A DNA stretch of 64,000 bases, taken from positions 48,501 through 112,500 of the forward strand of contig CAUYUJ010018709.1 of assembly GCA_963575745.1 (NCBI GenBank), read 5' to 3'. Positions 41,640 through 54,719 of the stretch are shown here, piece after piece. The DNA comes from Prorocentrum cordatum. Its lineage: Eukaryota > Sar > Dinophyceae > Prorocentrales > Prorocentraceae. The notes under the pieces were generated by a model. That model was not told the DNA's origin. It did no database searches and saw only the letters and a list, made by a program, of their open reading frames with translations. The stretch's first letter is position 1. Each line of letters begins with the position of its first letter. The position numbers and the translations under genes were made by a program.

Positions 41640-44600
41640 ACTTGTGTCCTTATGGCTGAGCGTTTCACGAATCTATTGCCCAAACTGGGCCCAGAACTGC
41701 CTTCCGAGGCATGGTCTGACGATGTGATGGAGTACTCGGGTAGCAACGCGTCTGCCGCTGCTAGTGTATCGGGTTCAAAATGCACAGAGCTTGGCTACTA
41801 TTATGCCCTGAATCGGTTTGTCGGTTGCCTTGCTGCCCGCCGCCGCAGATGGGGGTCCCCGGCTTCGCCAAAGCCATGCTCCCAGGCAGAGTTAAGATGA
41901 AGATAGTGAGAGTTAACAGGCCATGCCTCGTGTCCAGGGAGGTGGCGAGTGCTGTATCGCGAATTCCAAGGTGCCAGTGGCAAAGCGCTGCTTGCATGGC
42001 ACGATTCTTCGAACTTTGATGTTCATTTTGGAAGCTGGATGTTTCCTGAAATCGACAGGAACAGAAGAAAAGAGTGACTACACCAAACAGGAATGCCAAG
42101 GGGTTGACGCCCACTGCTGAAAAGATGCTGTTTCCATGAAGTACGAGACGTACACTGAATGCGCCGAGTTAGTTTCGCATACTACTGCATCCTGACCGGG
42201 CTCGTTGAACCCGGCGAATGCAGTTGGGAAAGGGAGTCCTGTGTTTCAGAAGAGCCCCCAAGAAGTCGGGTATCGATGTGAGGCAATTGTTTGGCCCGAA
42301 CATTGCTGTGGTACCAGTTTTGTCCACGTCCTATCGTAAAAGCTACCTTGCATACGTGCAACGGTAATGTCAGAGTAATTCGACCAATGTGTCGAAGGAC
42401 TGACCGCGGTCGACTCCAGCCAGGCGTCCAAGGCCAAGTCCGTCAAGATTATTTGGGATCGGAAAGGAGTCTGGAACGCGATGAAGGAGGCCAACAAGAA
42501 AGACCCCCCGTCTAGTCCGGACCTGAGGACGGGCTTTCTGAGCTTGCTCCCGAGCGCAGGAAGAGGGCGACTTACCGTGAGCTGGGGAACGCCGACGCGG
42601 CGACGGAACCTCAGGTGTTGCGGCGAATGCGCGCCCGACGTCAGACTACTCGCGCTGGCGCGACGCCAGCCGCGCCGGACGCCGGTGGAAGGAAGTCGTT
42701 GAGAGGCGTGTCTGCCGTGCATCCCCCGCCCGCCTGTGCTCCGTCTCCCCAATTTTTATGTTCTGCGCGGCCCGCCTAGCTCTTAACCGGAAGAGGCTCG
42801 CTCTCGACCCGCAGGCCAGAAAAGTCTGCCGTGCATGGCGTTGTCCAGTCGCAGTTTTATTCGTGGTGGTGCTGGCGCTGGGAGCAATGACAAAGGCACA
42901 AAGGCACCGCTGGGGCTGGTCGGGCAGTTCGGCGGGGGCCGCTCCGCAGGGTCCAACAATGGTGGAGTCGGAGTTCTGCCTGCTCGAGGCGGAGACGTTG
43001 AGACAGATTGCTCGATGGTCATTGATCAAGTCGGACGTTGGCCTCGCCCACCTGACTAGCGACGGGACAAAAGTTTGCCTGCCGCGTTCGCGTGACGCTG
43101 GTCCAATTCAGGGGCGGCACGGGTGCTTGGAGCGACTGGGTCCGACAGGCAGAATGGGCCGCGATAGCCAGCTTGCGGATAGGGGTTGCCGAGGCACAAG
43201 CGCAGGGAAGGCTCCGGGACAAACGCGCGGTTGCCCAGGCCCGGGAGGAGACCGAGGAACACCGGGGAGTCAAAGGCAGATGCGACTTAGGAGAGGTCGA
43301 CCGTGTGTATTGCATCTCTGAAGGAAGAGATGGCAGTCGCCAAAGCCGTAGCTTTCCCGTGGCGAGGCGGGTCTACTGGAGCAGATCGAAGGGCCGTGGC
43401 ATGATGGCCGAATTTAGAGAGGAAGCGGGCAATGCGCGTCAGGGTCTTGCAGTGGAACGAGACCAGGCCGTGTGCGTTGCCCGACGCCTCTCTGAAGGAA
43501 GCCATTTCCCCGATGAATCAAGAGCCCTGCGCGTATCAGGGCGCGGGCCCCTGTCGCCGCGCCCCTCCGTGGAGGCCCGCCCTGCGGCGGAGCCCCCTCG
43601 CACTTCGGTCGAGGGGGCCGAGGGTGCTGGCGATGGGGAACCGGCAGTGGGGAAGGTGCCCTTTTGCATTTCGACGGGGGCCACGGGCCTGGCGGCAAGT
43701 CATGAGGCAGCGCTGCCCAAGACGCACGGGGAAACATCGAGGAAGAAGATGAGGCTAACCGCCGAGATTTGGCCAAACTTATGCGGGTGACCATGGGGGC
43801 CCTGGCGTCTCTGGTTGCGGCCTTGTGTCTGTTCCGTCGGGCCAAGCTCCGCGTCCGCTTTAGCAGATCTCACGTTCGAGATCGAAGCGCGAGGAATGCC
43901 GTGAGTGAACGAAGAGAGGGGGGTCATCAATGAGTGGTGACTGACAAGGTGCCAAATTATCGTGTCCTTTGCGTTCGAGCATGTGGGTGCGGACGGGTGC
44001 AAGCTCGTGGCGGGCTCGGCTGAGAGTGTGGTTGAGTTGCGATCCTTCTGAGATGGGGTGGTGCTCTTGGCAACAATGGTGCGCGACGGCAGCGATAATG
44101 CCTATCAGCGGATATCTGTGCATCGATGCCGGCTTGCTGAATCCGCCGCTTCGTTGGATGCGTGCGGAGACTCAGTCAGCCTTCCCGCAAAGAGTGAGAA
44201 GGGTTTTGGTCCGGGTCGCGTTGCCGCGAGGTTCCTGACGCATTTCAGAGTGGAGCCCGCAAGAAGGATATGATGGAGGAGAACAGTGGCCCGCCATATA
44301 AATGTGATGCGTGGTCCCAGGCTCATTGCCGATTGAGGCGCAGGCGTCCAGCTCCTTGCCAATTACAGGTCGGCGCAGTGAATGCTGGGCCCAAGAACCC
44401 TGCTTTGGCGGGTGGATCAGTCCCGCCGAATTTCCAGACGACAGGGGTCTACTACGCATGGCACTATTCGAGTTTTCCGTGCCCGTCTTCCATGCAGCAT
44501 GCGCGATTTTGGGAATTTGTGGCGTCCAGCGCCAGGATGGCGAGCAGTTGAAAGCGCGTGACAGCTTGTGGGAGACGCTCGCAAGGGTGTTGGCAAGGGT

Positions 44601-47600
44601 GTCTGGAGGGCTCGCAATCTTGAGCAAGCAGCTTCGAAGGAGCTCCAGTTGCGCTGCGAATGAGCTACGAGCAAGCTTGCGGCGCGCGTATTGGGGTGGA
44701 GTAGCGCGACGCTCCCGGAACAAACTGCGGCTTCACGCAAGTCCTTTCGGCGTTCCTTGCCGGGCGCTGGAAAGATCTCCGGGTCTGTCCCGCGCTGCCC
44801 GCTTCTCATTTGGAGCCCTCTTTGCTGTCGGAGAGCTATGGCCATCCGGGGGGGTCCCACGACTACGAGCAAATCCGATCCTCCGAAATATGTGTCCGTT
44901 CACCGTGACTCGCATGAGTGTCCTGTGGTCCCGTCGAGGGGGGGGCTGCCTCTGCCATCGTGAACCAGGCCAAGCGCCGCGAACTTATGATGAGGCAGGA
45001 CATCATGACCAATGCCTGTGAGGAGGAGTGTTAGGGCCGCAGGAATCGACGGTGTGATAGCCGAGGCATTGTTCGGCCATTGTCATCTCTTCGGGGGCTG
45101 GGCGCCTCTTTCCCCAGTTGTGCGACGAACGAGGGTGGAGGGGGTGAGCAGCTTGTTGTCGCGTCCCATCGGTTCCCTGGTGATATGCAAACAATGGCGA
45201 CGCCCCGCGCGGTGGGGTCTCTTCTGGATGGTGCCGCGGGTGCCTTCTTCAGCACATGACTCCCATCTATCGCAAAACTACAAGCGGACTTTCTTCGCGG
45301 CGCAAGGGTTCGTCTGGTCACTTTTCGGTCGTAGATTCTTATCCAGCGGGCCCTCGACTCTTCAAGAAACGTGGCGCCTGTCCGAGATGCTTCGGCAGTC
45401 TCAGGGCACCCTGTCGAAACGCCGTCAGGCGCCAAGAGCGGCTCCTAGTAGGCGCGTGCCCTGGGGCAGAAGGTCACTGATATTTTCCAGAGCTGATCCT
45501 GACATCTAGACGCAGGGCCAGGCATCCCTCGCGGTCGCATTGCGCTTGCATCGAGTCTTCGCTTTCCCCGTGTCGCAGCCGCGGAGTCGCCGCATTCTGA
45601 ATCGCTTCTGCAGAATGGGGCCCTTCATCCGAATTTGGCATCTTCCCGCGCAGAGTTGGAAATTGGTAGGGACCCCGCAGGATCCCAGTCCCGTGGAAGG
45701 CTTGGGAAACTTATTCTCCTTAGCCCTGATCAAGCCGTTGTATTCTTTCTTCGCGAAAACGCAACGACAACCCCCTAGGGCTTCCCCATCCATCGTTCAC
45801 ATGCGGGCAGGGCCCTCCTCTCGCCAACGCGCTCGATTGCGCGTGCATCGACCGCTCGTACCAACCAGGTGACCTCGCAGGGGTGGCCCGTGAGATCAGC
45901 CTACCAATCAGCTTCTGGCGTCTCGTCATTCTAGGAGGTTACCTAGGAGCAGTTCGATATGATATGTGGTGGAAGGTTCTTTGATCGAAGGAGGCCTACT
46001 TTGCGTAAACTTTTTGAGGAGATCTGGCTCGGATTGTCTTGATGCCCTAGCTGCGACAGCATCTCGCACTTCACTATTGGACATCGTCGGTCGGGGAAGA
46101 AATATGGGAAATGGCTCAGACTTGTGGTTTATGAGGAAGAGCAGCCCGGCGACAGTGCGTCGGCGGGACAGGCGCACATGAGGTGGGCCGTGGCAGCGAA
46201 ACAACGGGTGATTGCCTTTCGCCAAAGAAACAAATTCACATTGATACTTTACAGAAGTCGCAGACCCTTGACGTGAAAATGAACGATCATCGCCAGATGT
46301 GGGCTGTGTCTTTCGGATCGAGATGCTTTCGTTCCTTTCGGGGTGGGTCCCCAGAGTGATCGCGGTCGATGGCGTGTATTGCATGGGCTCCAGAGCGCGA
46401 GGGGCGCAGGGCAATGGCGGGCTTGTCATGCGTGAGGAAGTACAGGAAACTATTGTACTTAATGCACTCTGCCATAGAGGCAAATGATTCGAAATCGGCT
46501 GGCTTGGAAGATGCGCAAACGATCTCCTTGTTCCCAGTGCCATGCGCGCTGCTTGTCGCGGGCCCACTTTCCCTGATTTTGGTCCATTGTTTTTTCGCAT
46601 CAGATCTGGAAGAACCTGAGACTGCAGAGAAGACTGACCCAGGGGAGACATCTGTCGAGTAACTTATGATGCAATCGCACAGGAGACTGAGCAGCGCGCG
46701 CGTCCCCGCTTGCTGAAGGGAAGAGGAGCAGCTGAAGAGTTTGAGGCGGCCTGGTACGCGGCCCGTCACGCGGACCTTGACGCCGACGGGTCTGGCGACT
46801 CTCTCCATGACGTGGCTGGCGTCGCGCCCGTGATCCATCTTGTGCTATGATTGGGCGGTGATGGAGACGCCTGGGCCCCCCCCAGAGATTGGCCGTTGGT
46901 TGATCCGGGGCCGTTCCTGCTCGAGGTGGCCAGGGGCACCGCCGGGCTCGAATATCTGTATTGCGAGCAGGTTGCTTCGGATGGCGAATGGCCGGAGGAA
47001 GGGCCTAGCCCCTGCTGCGCTGTTCTTTTCCGAGGCTGACTGGCAGGGCCTTGCGCGGGTGATATCTCGTGGATGGGGCCAGTGTCGATGCGCAACATCC
47101 GCCGCGGCACCCAGAGGGAAAGGGGTGGTATGTGCGAGGTGCCAGGGGCGCGGTCGTTCAAGCCGCCAAGCATCCGCGGAACCCATCGAGCGGCTCTCGA
47201 AATCGTTCCACTAGCGCGTGGACGTTCTTGTGCAGACTCTCTATGAAGAGATGTGGAGGAGCAGGTGCGCTTTGGAGGCGTTGTCTATCTTTGATCCTGG
47301 CGGCGCCAGAAGAAAGCTCGAGCTGGGCGGTTTATCGAAAGTGCCCTTGACTCCCCTTGCAAATCTGTGACAATCGAAATAGGTGAGATACCATGGGATG
47401 CCCGCGCCAACGTGACTACTGCACTCCGAAAGACGGAATGAGTAATCCGGTGGAAAAAACGCCGGAGACGAGCGCGCAAAGCCCAGAAGGTTGGGCGGGA
47501 CATCTGGGGTCCTGAGGAGAAGAAGAGGGACGTTGCGGTGTCCGCGTGAGGGCTGCGCAAAGGAGCAGTTGATGACCAGGATGGCGTAGCGGATGCGAGA

Positions 47601-48010
47601 GATCGCGCTGCTGCCGCGACTGGTAACCAGGCCACCCGCGGTGCGGAGTCTGGGCGACGAAGCCGCAGTCACGGTGGATGGTCGTCGCGGGAACGCAGGA
47701 GAGGGCGAGGCTCCGCCGCTGGTGAAGGCCCTCCAGGCAAGCGCCATACATGTGGTCGTAGTGGGGGTGGGGGGCTTCCTCTTCTGGGAAACGCTGGGAA
47801 AATGCTTCGAGCTCCTGGTGGTCGGGCCGCGGTGGTTGCGAGAACGCTGGTGAAGGTGGATGGTCGAGCGCTGGGCAGTGGAGGAGTCGTGGCGACCGAA
47901 ATTATGCAACGTGGACGTCGTGGAGCTCCCAATCGTTGTTGGGCGAAGGACCCAGATGGCACCTGGAACTATGGGTCGTACCGAGGCTGGACCAAAGACA
48001 GCTCGTGGTG
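41640..48010 (+). pseudogene. Decayed long coding region of unknown family, plus strand
   Basis: Several stretches read like real protein but in changing frames with stops between. They are MAERFTNLLPKLGPEL (41652 on), SGIDVRQLFGPNIAVV (about 42260), SVKIIWDRKGVWNAMKEANK (about 42437), RKRATYRELGNADAATE (about 42560), ETLRQIARWSLIKSDVGLA (about 42992), EAQAQGRLRDKRAVAQ (about 43190), EEFEAAWYAARHADLDADG (about 46735), GTAGLEYLYCEQVASDGEW (about 46935) and RRGAPNRCWAKDPDGTW (about 47915). The order is consistent with one protein or polyprotein read left to right. The middle (43800-46700) is weaker. From memory, the 42.5-43.3 kb part resembles multicopy predicted proteins of dinoflagellates, but I cannot verify that. 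Unspliced exons of a living gene are an alternative. Confidence 0.4.
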
Positions 48011-48535
48011 AACGAGGTCGAAGCGTGACCCTGGGTGGCTGGTGGCTCCCGCGGGCCGGTGAGCGTTTTTCGGGGCTGCGTCGGGCTGCTGGGCGTCACC
48101 TCTCTCCAGCAGGAGTAGCTACTACTCGGAGGGGTTGCGTTGTGAATGCTCTTTTGGGGTTAGCGTCCCCGTGGCGAAGTGCAGTGAAGGCGGGCGCGTG
48201 GGTGAGGTGGCCCCAGGGTCCGCCGCAGGGGAGTCGTTGTCTTCGCTCCCCTCACCTCTGCTTCAACCGTCCTATGGCCTGTCGCTGCGGGCGTTTGGCT
48301 CTTTGTTTTGTAAGGCCGAGGCGCGTCTGGGAGCGTGCCCCCGCCTTTTTACGCGCGCACCACCACCCGTCATTATTTTGCTTATGAACTACGCAGGGAC
48401 ACATTTTTCCGCCCACGCGTCTTATTTGAACAGGGTCCCCTGAATTAGAAGAGAAACGTGAGGGTCATGTTCCACAATCACCGTCGGGTGATGCCGATTG
48501 TTTGACGATGGACTGGAACGGATGAGTGGATAAAG
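48011..48535. other. Unique sequence, no feature seen
   Basis: Short frames only. Confidence 0.3.
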
Positions 48536-48578
48536 GGAGGAAGGGAGGAAGGGAGGAAGGGAGGAAGGGAGGAAGGGA
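48536..48578 (+). repeat. GGAGGAAG short tandem repeat
   Basis: Five copies of the 8-mer AGGGAGGA/AGGAAGGG type. Confidence 0.9.
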
Positions 48579-49300
48579 CCCGGAACTCCCCCTTCTGAGC
48601 TTATCCGTTTCCCTCCATGGCGGGGGCGCGGGCGGCAGTCGAGGTCCGGCTCGACACCTCCGGGCCGCCCCCGCCGCTGGCCGACGGGCTGAAGTCGCAG
48701 GGCGTCCCGCCTGCCTGGCGGGCTCAGGCGCCTCCCCGCCACCTTTAGCCACGCGCGGAAAGGGACGGGGGGACGGAAAAGGGCTTGTAGAAGCGTAGTG
48801 CTGGCACCTTCTACGAAGCAGCCTCCTTGTAAGGATCCCCCCTCCCTCCATCCATGTGTGCGCGCCACCAATCCCCGCCGCCCGCCGCGCGCGCTGCGGC
48901 TCGGCAGGGGTTTGGCGCTTCGGGGTCAGCGGGGCCAATGCCCAGGGCAGGCTCGCGTCGTAGCAGAATCACGACAGGAGGTTTGCGGCCGCTTTCGGAC
49001 TCAGCAGGAGGCTTTCGGTCTCTGCATGGGGCACTCCCCAGGCCCCAGGACCGTCAAGTAATGGTTGGCGATGAAGAGCTGGTTCTTGGGAATGTCTCGA
49101 AAACTCTGTGGGTCCAGGTTTTTCCAAATTCAACAGGATGTCGGGGGTCTGGTGATCGGCGTGTGCGAGGTGTTCCCGAGGGTCCATTGACATCCCTGTA
49201 TCGTGAGGGAATCGCAGCGGACGGCTTTTTTGGTGTCTTTGGCTTCCACGGGCTGTGTACGGTCACCAGCTTTCCGACAGCCTCCGAGGCCCCGTGTTTT
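48579..49300. other. GC-rich unique sequence
   Basis: No gene recognised. Frames on both strands overlap and lack domains. Confidence 0.3.
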
Positions 49301-49515
49301 TTGCTGAGTGGGTGGGGGCGGGGGGGTGCGGGAGAGGGAGGGTGGATGGAGAAAGGAAATCGAGGGAGGAGGGGGGAAAAGTGGGGATGAGGGGGTCGGG
49401 GAGGAAGTTGGGAGGTGGAGGAGGAGGAGGCGGAGGAGGAAAAGGAGAAGGAGGAGGAGGAGGAGGAGGAGGAGGGAGGATGAGGAGCAGGAGGAGGAGG
49501 AGGAGGAGGAGGACT
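49301..49515 (+). repeat. GGA-rich polypurine tract
   Basis: GGGGGAGA-type sequence passes into nearly pure GGA triplets. Confidence 0.9.
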
Positions 49516-49539
49516 GATTGGATTGAGAGCAGGATTAGG

Positions 49540-49633
49540 TTCATGATGGCGATGATGCTGACGATGATGGTGATGATGATGACGATGATGATGGTGGTGA
49601 TGATGATGCTGCTGATGATGATGACACTGATGC

Positions 49634-49680
<47 letters not shown>

Positions 49681-50026
49681 CCGACAACGATGACTATGAT
49701 GACGATGATGATGATGGTAGTGGTGGTGGTGATGGTGGTGATCGTGACGATGCTGATTGTCGTGATGATGATTGGTGGTGGTGGTGCTGATGACGATGAT
49801 GATGTTCGTTGTGGTGGTTGTGATGATGATTGTGATGATGACGATGATGATAATGATGCTGCTGGTGATGATGACAGTGATAATGATTGTGGTGGTGGTG
49901 ATGATGGTGGTGGTGATGATGATGCTGATGATGATGATGTTGATGCTGATCATGCCTATGATACCGATGATGCCTATGATGCTAATGATGCTGATGCTGG
50001 TGATGATGCTGATACTGATGCTGATG

Positions 50027-50080
<54 letters not shown>

Positions 50081-50245
50081 CTGTTCATGATGATGAGGAT
50101 GATGCTGATGATGATGATGATAATGCTGATGCTGATGGTGATGATGCTGCTGCTGATTATGGTGTTGATGATGTTGATGCTGTTGATGATGATGCTGATG
50201 CTGAAGCTGATGATGAGTATGATTATGCTTATCATTATCATTATC
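49540..50245 (+). repeat. 700-bp degenerate GAT/GCT triplet array
   Basis: Same composition as the arrays at 36.5 and 38.1 kb. Between it and the next block lies an AT-rich TCATTATCATTATC patch. Confidence 0.95.
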
Positions 50246-50334
50246 AGTCTCACTATCATTATCATTCTCATCATTATTTGTTGATCACTGTTATTCTCAG
50301 TCTTCTCATTATGGTGGTGTTGTTGGTGGTGATG

Positions 50335-50425
50335 ATGATGAGGAGGAGGAGGAGGATAATGAGGATGCGGATGCGGATGCGGATGCGGAGGAGGAGGAGG
50401 AGGAGGAGGAGGAGGAGGGCAGAAG
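50335..50425 (+). repeat. GGA and GCGGAT repeats
   Basis: GGA triplets flank four GCGGAT hexamers (50365-50390). Confidence 0.9.
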
Positions 50426-50849
50426 GAGCAAGAGGATGACGAGGACGAGCAGTAGGAGGAGGAATAGGAGGGCGAGTGTGCATCAGTGTGTTTGGAGGGA
50501 GGGAGGGAGGGAGGGATAAATGGCATAGGCATGGTATGGTGATGATGAGGAAGAGGAGGAGGAGGACCAGTGCAAAACTGAGAAGCAGCAGCGATGGTGC
50601 AAAAGCCGTACCTCCAAGCTCCTTCTTCTTAGGTCCTTGTAATAACGTATTTTCATCGCGGGGAGTTGCCCATTGAAAGACAACCGTCTGAGAGTCCCCA
50701 ATCGTACCAAAGCGCACTTCTTTGGACTTCGACGCCGCGGATCAACCGTGACTGCTGCGTCTTGACAATCCTAAACCAGTGCCAGAACACCGTCCCTCGG
50801 ACCTCGACCATACGAACCCACGAATCTGTTGCAACAGGTCAAGACGAAT

Positions 50850-51040
50850 GAGCGGGGCGTTATTTCGAGAGCCACATTTGGAAAACCACACGCCCTCCAG
50901 CCTTGAGGCTCTTGCATTTGTCGAGCGAATGTGTGGGCGCTAGTGCGAGAGCCACATTTCGAAGACTTCCGCCATCCGTCGTTGAAAACGATTCAGACTA
51001 TTAGGTCGAATGTGCGCGGTGCTATGACGGGAACCGCTTT
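50850..51040 (-). repeat. Inverted relative of the 63-kb repeat, about 2-3 units
   Basis: AGAGCCACATTTCGAA and AGAGCCACATTTGGAA recur about 94 bp apart with GAATGTG(T/C)G(G/C)G(C/G) between. On the minus strand this reads ATGTGGCTCTCGC...GCGCACAT, matching the array at 63230-63640. Confidence 0.65.
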
Positions 51041-51073
51041 CAGAAAACGACCCGCCTTCCATCAGTTAAACTG

Positions 51074-51661
51074 TTGAACATCGCAAGTTTCAGGATCATA
51101 AGAGGGTCTCAGGCGAAACGCCTGGCCCGCCCTACCAACACGGCTGGGGGTGCGTTATTCATAAGGAAAGGGGGTGGCTTGGACACTCTCGATCGACCAA
51201 AGTTGCCGTGCTACACCCCGCAACCCCGCTTGACACTGGGCGCCCCTGGAACAGGTTTTACATCGTCCATCCGAATTGCTCGCTTGGGCTCGCTTCCAAG
51301 TCTAGTCAAGTGTGCCATGGCCAAGCGCATCCAGCCAAGGCGCCCCAACCCTGCGGATCACGTGGTCAGCGTCCTTCGGCGTGCAGGACAGCATTACAAG
51401 ACTCGACTCACTCTCTGCATCACGACGCCGCCGCCTTCGCACACGTCTATCTTCAAGCCACAGACGGGGTCTTCAACACATTGCACTTCTACGTCGGCGA
51501 CCTGGATCCCCGATTCGGCCTGCACATCAGGACCTACCATCGGCGCTTGCGAGCTGCTCTGCAAGCCAGCGTCCACGACCATGCCCACGGGTACGTCCGC
51601 ACTAAGCAAAGCAGCTCGTAGGAAGAGGAGGCAATGGAAGAGGAGGATGGAGGGGGCATAG
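51074..51661 (+). other. Weak coding-like stretch
   Basis: A 195-codon frame has no domain. In another frame 51415-51600 encodes YLQATDGVFNTLHFYVGDL and HIRTYHRRLRAALQ, which look more natural. Too little to call a gene. Confidence 0.2.
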
Positions 51662-51719
51662 ACAGGATGATAATGATGAGTAAATAAAGGGTGATGAGGC
51701 GGAAGAGACGGGCGCTTCT

Positions 51720-52470
51720 TTGGGGCGTCCCCGGAGCGTCTCCAGAGTCTTCCTCGAAGCCCTGGGACCCACGGTAGAAGCCGCGGACGTCCCAGATGGC
51801 TTCCAGATTGCTCCAGCAGGGCCCGAGATGGCCTCAAGACGGCCCAAGAGGCCCACCAGGCGCCCCCAAGACGGCTCCAAGAGAATCCATTCGAGGGCTC
51901 CGAGCGGCAAAGGACGCCCAATTCCCTCAGGAAAACGAACGCGTTCAGCATTTTTTTTTGTCCTACCAGCGTCCCAGGCGGCTCCAAGAGGCCCCAAGAG
52001 CGCCCAAAGGTCGCCGAAGAGGCCCCCAAGAGGACCCCAAGGAACTCCAGATTGCCCCAAGACGGCTTAAGATGCGCCCAAGACGGCCCAAAAGCGCTTC
52101 AAGAGGGCCCCAACATACCCAAAAGAGGCCCCCCAAGCGCCTCCCAAGCGTCCCTCTGATCGCCCTCGGCGCCAAAGTGGCCCGCGGAGCATCCCGGCGG
52201 TCTCCAAGAGACCCGCAGAGTCCCCCAAGAAGCCTCCAAGAAGCCCCCAAGAGGCCCCCAGTAGACGCCCAGGTGGCCCTCATGAGTCCCTCGAGCGGCC
52301 CCCGAGAGACTACACGATACTTCTTGCACTGAAGGTGCACAAGCACTATGTATACAATCACTTTCCAGGATGCCCCAGGACGTGTCCAGCAGTACAACGA
52401 GGCCCCAAGAGGCCGCCAGAGCGCCCATGCAGGACTTGCAAGAGGGCCCAATCAGTCAAAACCAAAAGAA
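51720..52470 (-). repeat. Degenerate GGCC-CTTGG minisatellite, inverted
   Basis: The plus strand is filled with words like CCAAGAGGCCCCCAAGAGG at 15-30 bp spacing. The minus strand matches the arrays at 35.1 and 61.6 kb. Long frames on both strands are due to the low stop content of the repeat. Confidence 0.75.
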
Positions 52471-53600
52471 ATCCCAACTTGTTTTCAAATCCTTTTGTGG
52501 ATTTCCGACTTGTTGCGAAAGTGTGGCTCCAAGATGGCCCCGGAGGCCCAAGTGATCCCGAAGAGTGTTGCACTAGTTATTGCCCAAGGATGGCCCAGGA
52601 CTGCCATGAATACCAAGCCTCAATGCGCCTTCAGACGCCAACGCGTGGGATTCCAATCGAAGGACCCGATCATCCACACACGGCCTCTCTGACGCGCTAT
52701 ACGCTCGGCCCCATGGCAAGCAGAACCTCATCGCGCGCGAAGCGCGTGAAATGGTTTAGTAGAGATGCTGGAGGATACAGACACATGCTGTTCGTGTATC
52801 AACCAGGAGGTCTGAAAGGTAGCATGGGCTGGTGCTGAACGAGTTGCGTCGACGGAGGTTGCTCAGGACTCGTTACAATGAACACCAGGAATAATTAGGC
52901 GTTGCAGTTTTTATGCGCTTGCCGAATGGGTTCTGCGAGCCTGGCACCATGGCTGGGACGGTGCAGCGCGAAATCACGGCCGTGTTTCATTGCGTCTCAT
53001 GCGGTAGCGCGGGCCCTCCCCCAGAGTGGTCATTGTTAGGCGAGACGCTCTGTGCGCCCAGTTGCAGCAGTCTCATCCAGACCTAGGGGTCTTCACGACA
53101 TGGCGTGCACAGCTGCCTCGCGCAACTCGCAGCAGGTTGGGAACATCATGGTGTGCCCTCGCCGAACGAAACCGTGTGTACACTTGTAGAAAAGAGAGGC
53201 GGTGGATGGCGAGTAGACAGGCTACGGGGAGGATGGTTCGTTCTCCAACCCACGCCACAAGAGACGTCGGGTGAGACCCACGCGACTGATCCCAGGCTGG
53301 GAAATGCCAAAATATTTCAAAAGCTGTTACAGCGAGGGCAGACACAGAGTTCGCATATTTCTAGAACCTGATGCCTTCGCTGCCAACCCTTGCACGTTCT
53401 CTCAGAATTGGCTCAATTCTCCGTTGCTACCATTCTTCGGCATCCTTCTTGAAACCAGCCATCGAAGTGACTTTATCAGAAGCCACCTATCGTTACCGTC
53501 ACCAGATGCCCCCCTAGTGAGGGTGCATGTGGCAAACCAAACTATGTTTTCACACAATCGTTTGTATCTTGCAGCCCGCACTAGGCTTGCCTGGCTTCGT
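52471..53600. other. Unique sequence, no convincing gene
   Basis: Frames of up to 125 codons on the plus strand, without recognisable domains. Confidence 0.3.
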
Positions 53601-54180
53601 CAGCACGGTTGCCGCCAGCGCCCGCCGCCGCTGTGTTGCGAGCCCTAGCCTGGGCCCGCTGGCCGTGGTTGCCGCCGCCGCCAGTTGCCACCGCCAGGTT
53701 CTCCCAGCCCCTGCCCAGCCCTTGTAGAGTGGCCTGCCGCCAGCCCTGGTCGCCTCTGCTGCCACCTGCTGGCCCCCCGCGCGAAGACCTGCCAGCCCTG
53801 GTTGCCACCCGCGCTGGCGGCCGTGGCCCCTGCCTGCACCTGCCGCTGGCTGAGGTTGGCTTGCCGCCGGCGCTGGCTGCTTGCGCTCGGGGCGGTTCCG
53901 CTCGCCGTGGCCTCGCCGAGCGCTTCCCTGCTCGTGCTGCCGTGCAGGCGCCACGGGCAGCCTGCCGCTGGTGGGTGCCAAGGCCACGTCGTGAGCGCGC
54001 TTCAATGCGGTGCGCACGCGCTGTTGCACCCAAAATCGGGCCAGCTGAGGGGGGAGAGGCTGAGCCGAAGGAAGAGGAGGATGGCGATGACAGCAACAGC
54101 GGTGGTGCTGATCATGCGCAGGATGAGGAGAAGGATGCAGAGGATGAGGAGGTAGAGGAGAACGGGTGAGGATATGGAGG
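53601..54180. other. GC-rich CTGCC/GCCGCC low-complexity region
   Basis: GCCGCC-, CTGGTTGCC- and CCTGCC-like words recur, producing long frames in most readings (minus-strand 298 codons across 54446-53550). No domain seen. Confidence 0.5.
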
Positions 54181-54424
54181 AGATGTAGGGCGAAAACAGC
54201 GGCAGCACGGGCAATGGCGACCTCGATGCCGATGGCAGGACGACGCTGTCGGCGGTGATCACCGCCCGCGCGACATTGACCCCAAAGCACTTCGGGCTCG
54301 AGACTCCTGGCTCGCATGTAGTTGCGCTCGTTGCCCTGTGTCCTCGTCTCTCGTGCCTCCCTCTGTACTTCTGTCCATCTGTCCCTCTGTCGCTGTTTCC
54401 GTCTCGCCCTATCCTCTCTCGCCC

Positions 54425-54625
54425 TCCCTTCCTCCGTGGAAGACAAGCGTCAAAGCGCGACGCCAGCAAACTGCTGTTATCCATGACATCAAACCAGAGG
54501 TTATGGGAAGCATTCGTGGCCTGCCCTCCCTCCCCCCCCGTGGAAAACAGCGTCCAAGCGCGACGGCAGCAGACGGCTGTTATCCATGGCATCAAACCAA
54601 CGGTCATGCGCAGCAGTCGTGTAAC
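54425..54625 (+). repeat. Tandem duplication, about 100 bp
   Basis: Two units share CGTGGAA(G/A)ACA, AAGCGCGACG(C/G)CAGCA, GCTGTTATCCATG and CATCAAACCA. They are about 105 bp apart and roughly 85% alike by eye. Confidence 0.8.
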
Positions 54626-54719
54626 TCTGCTTGGCCCCCTGCACTCCCGCACTGCCCTTGCAGGGCTGGTCCGTCGGAGCGACGGTGCGCGCTGGCTCAT
54701 TCGCTCCATCTCCCTCTTC

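Noticed and set aside
51394-52060. Minus-strand 152- and 211-codon frames
   Set aside because: Most of their length is the degenerate GGCC-CTTGG minisatellite.
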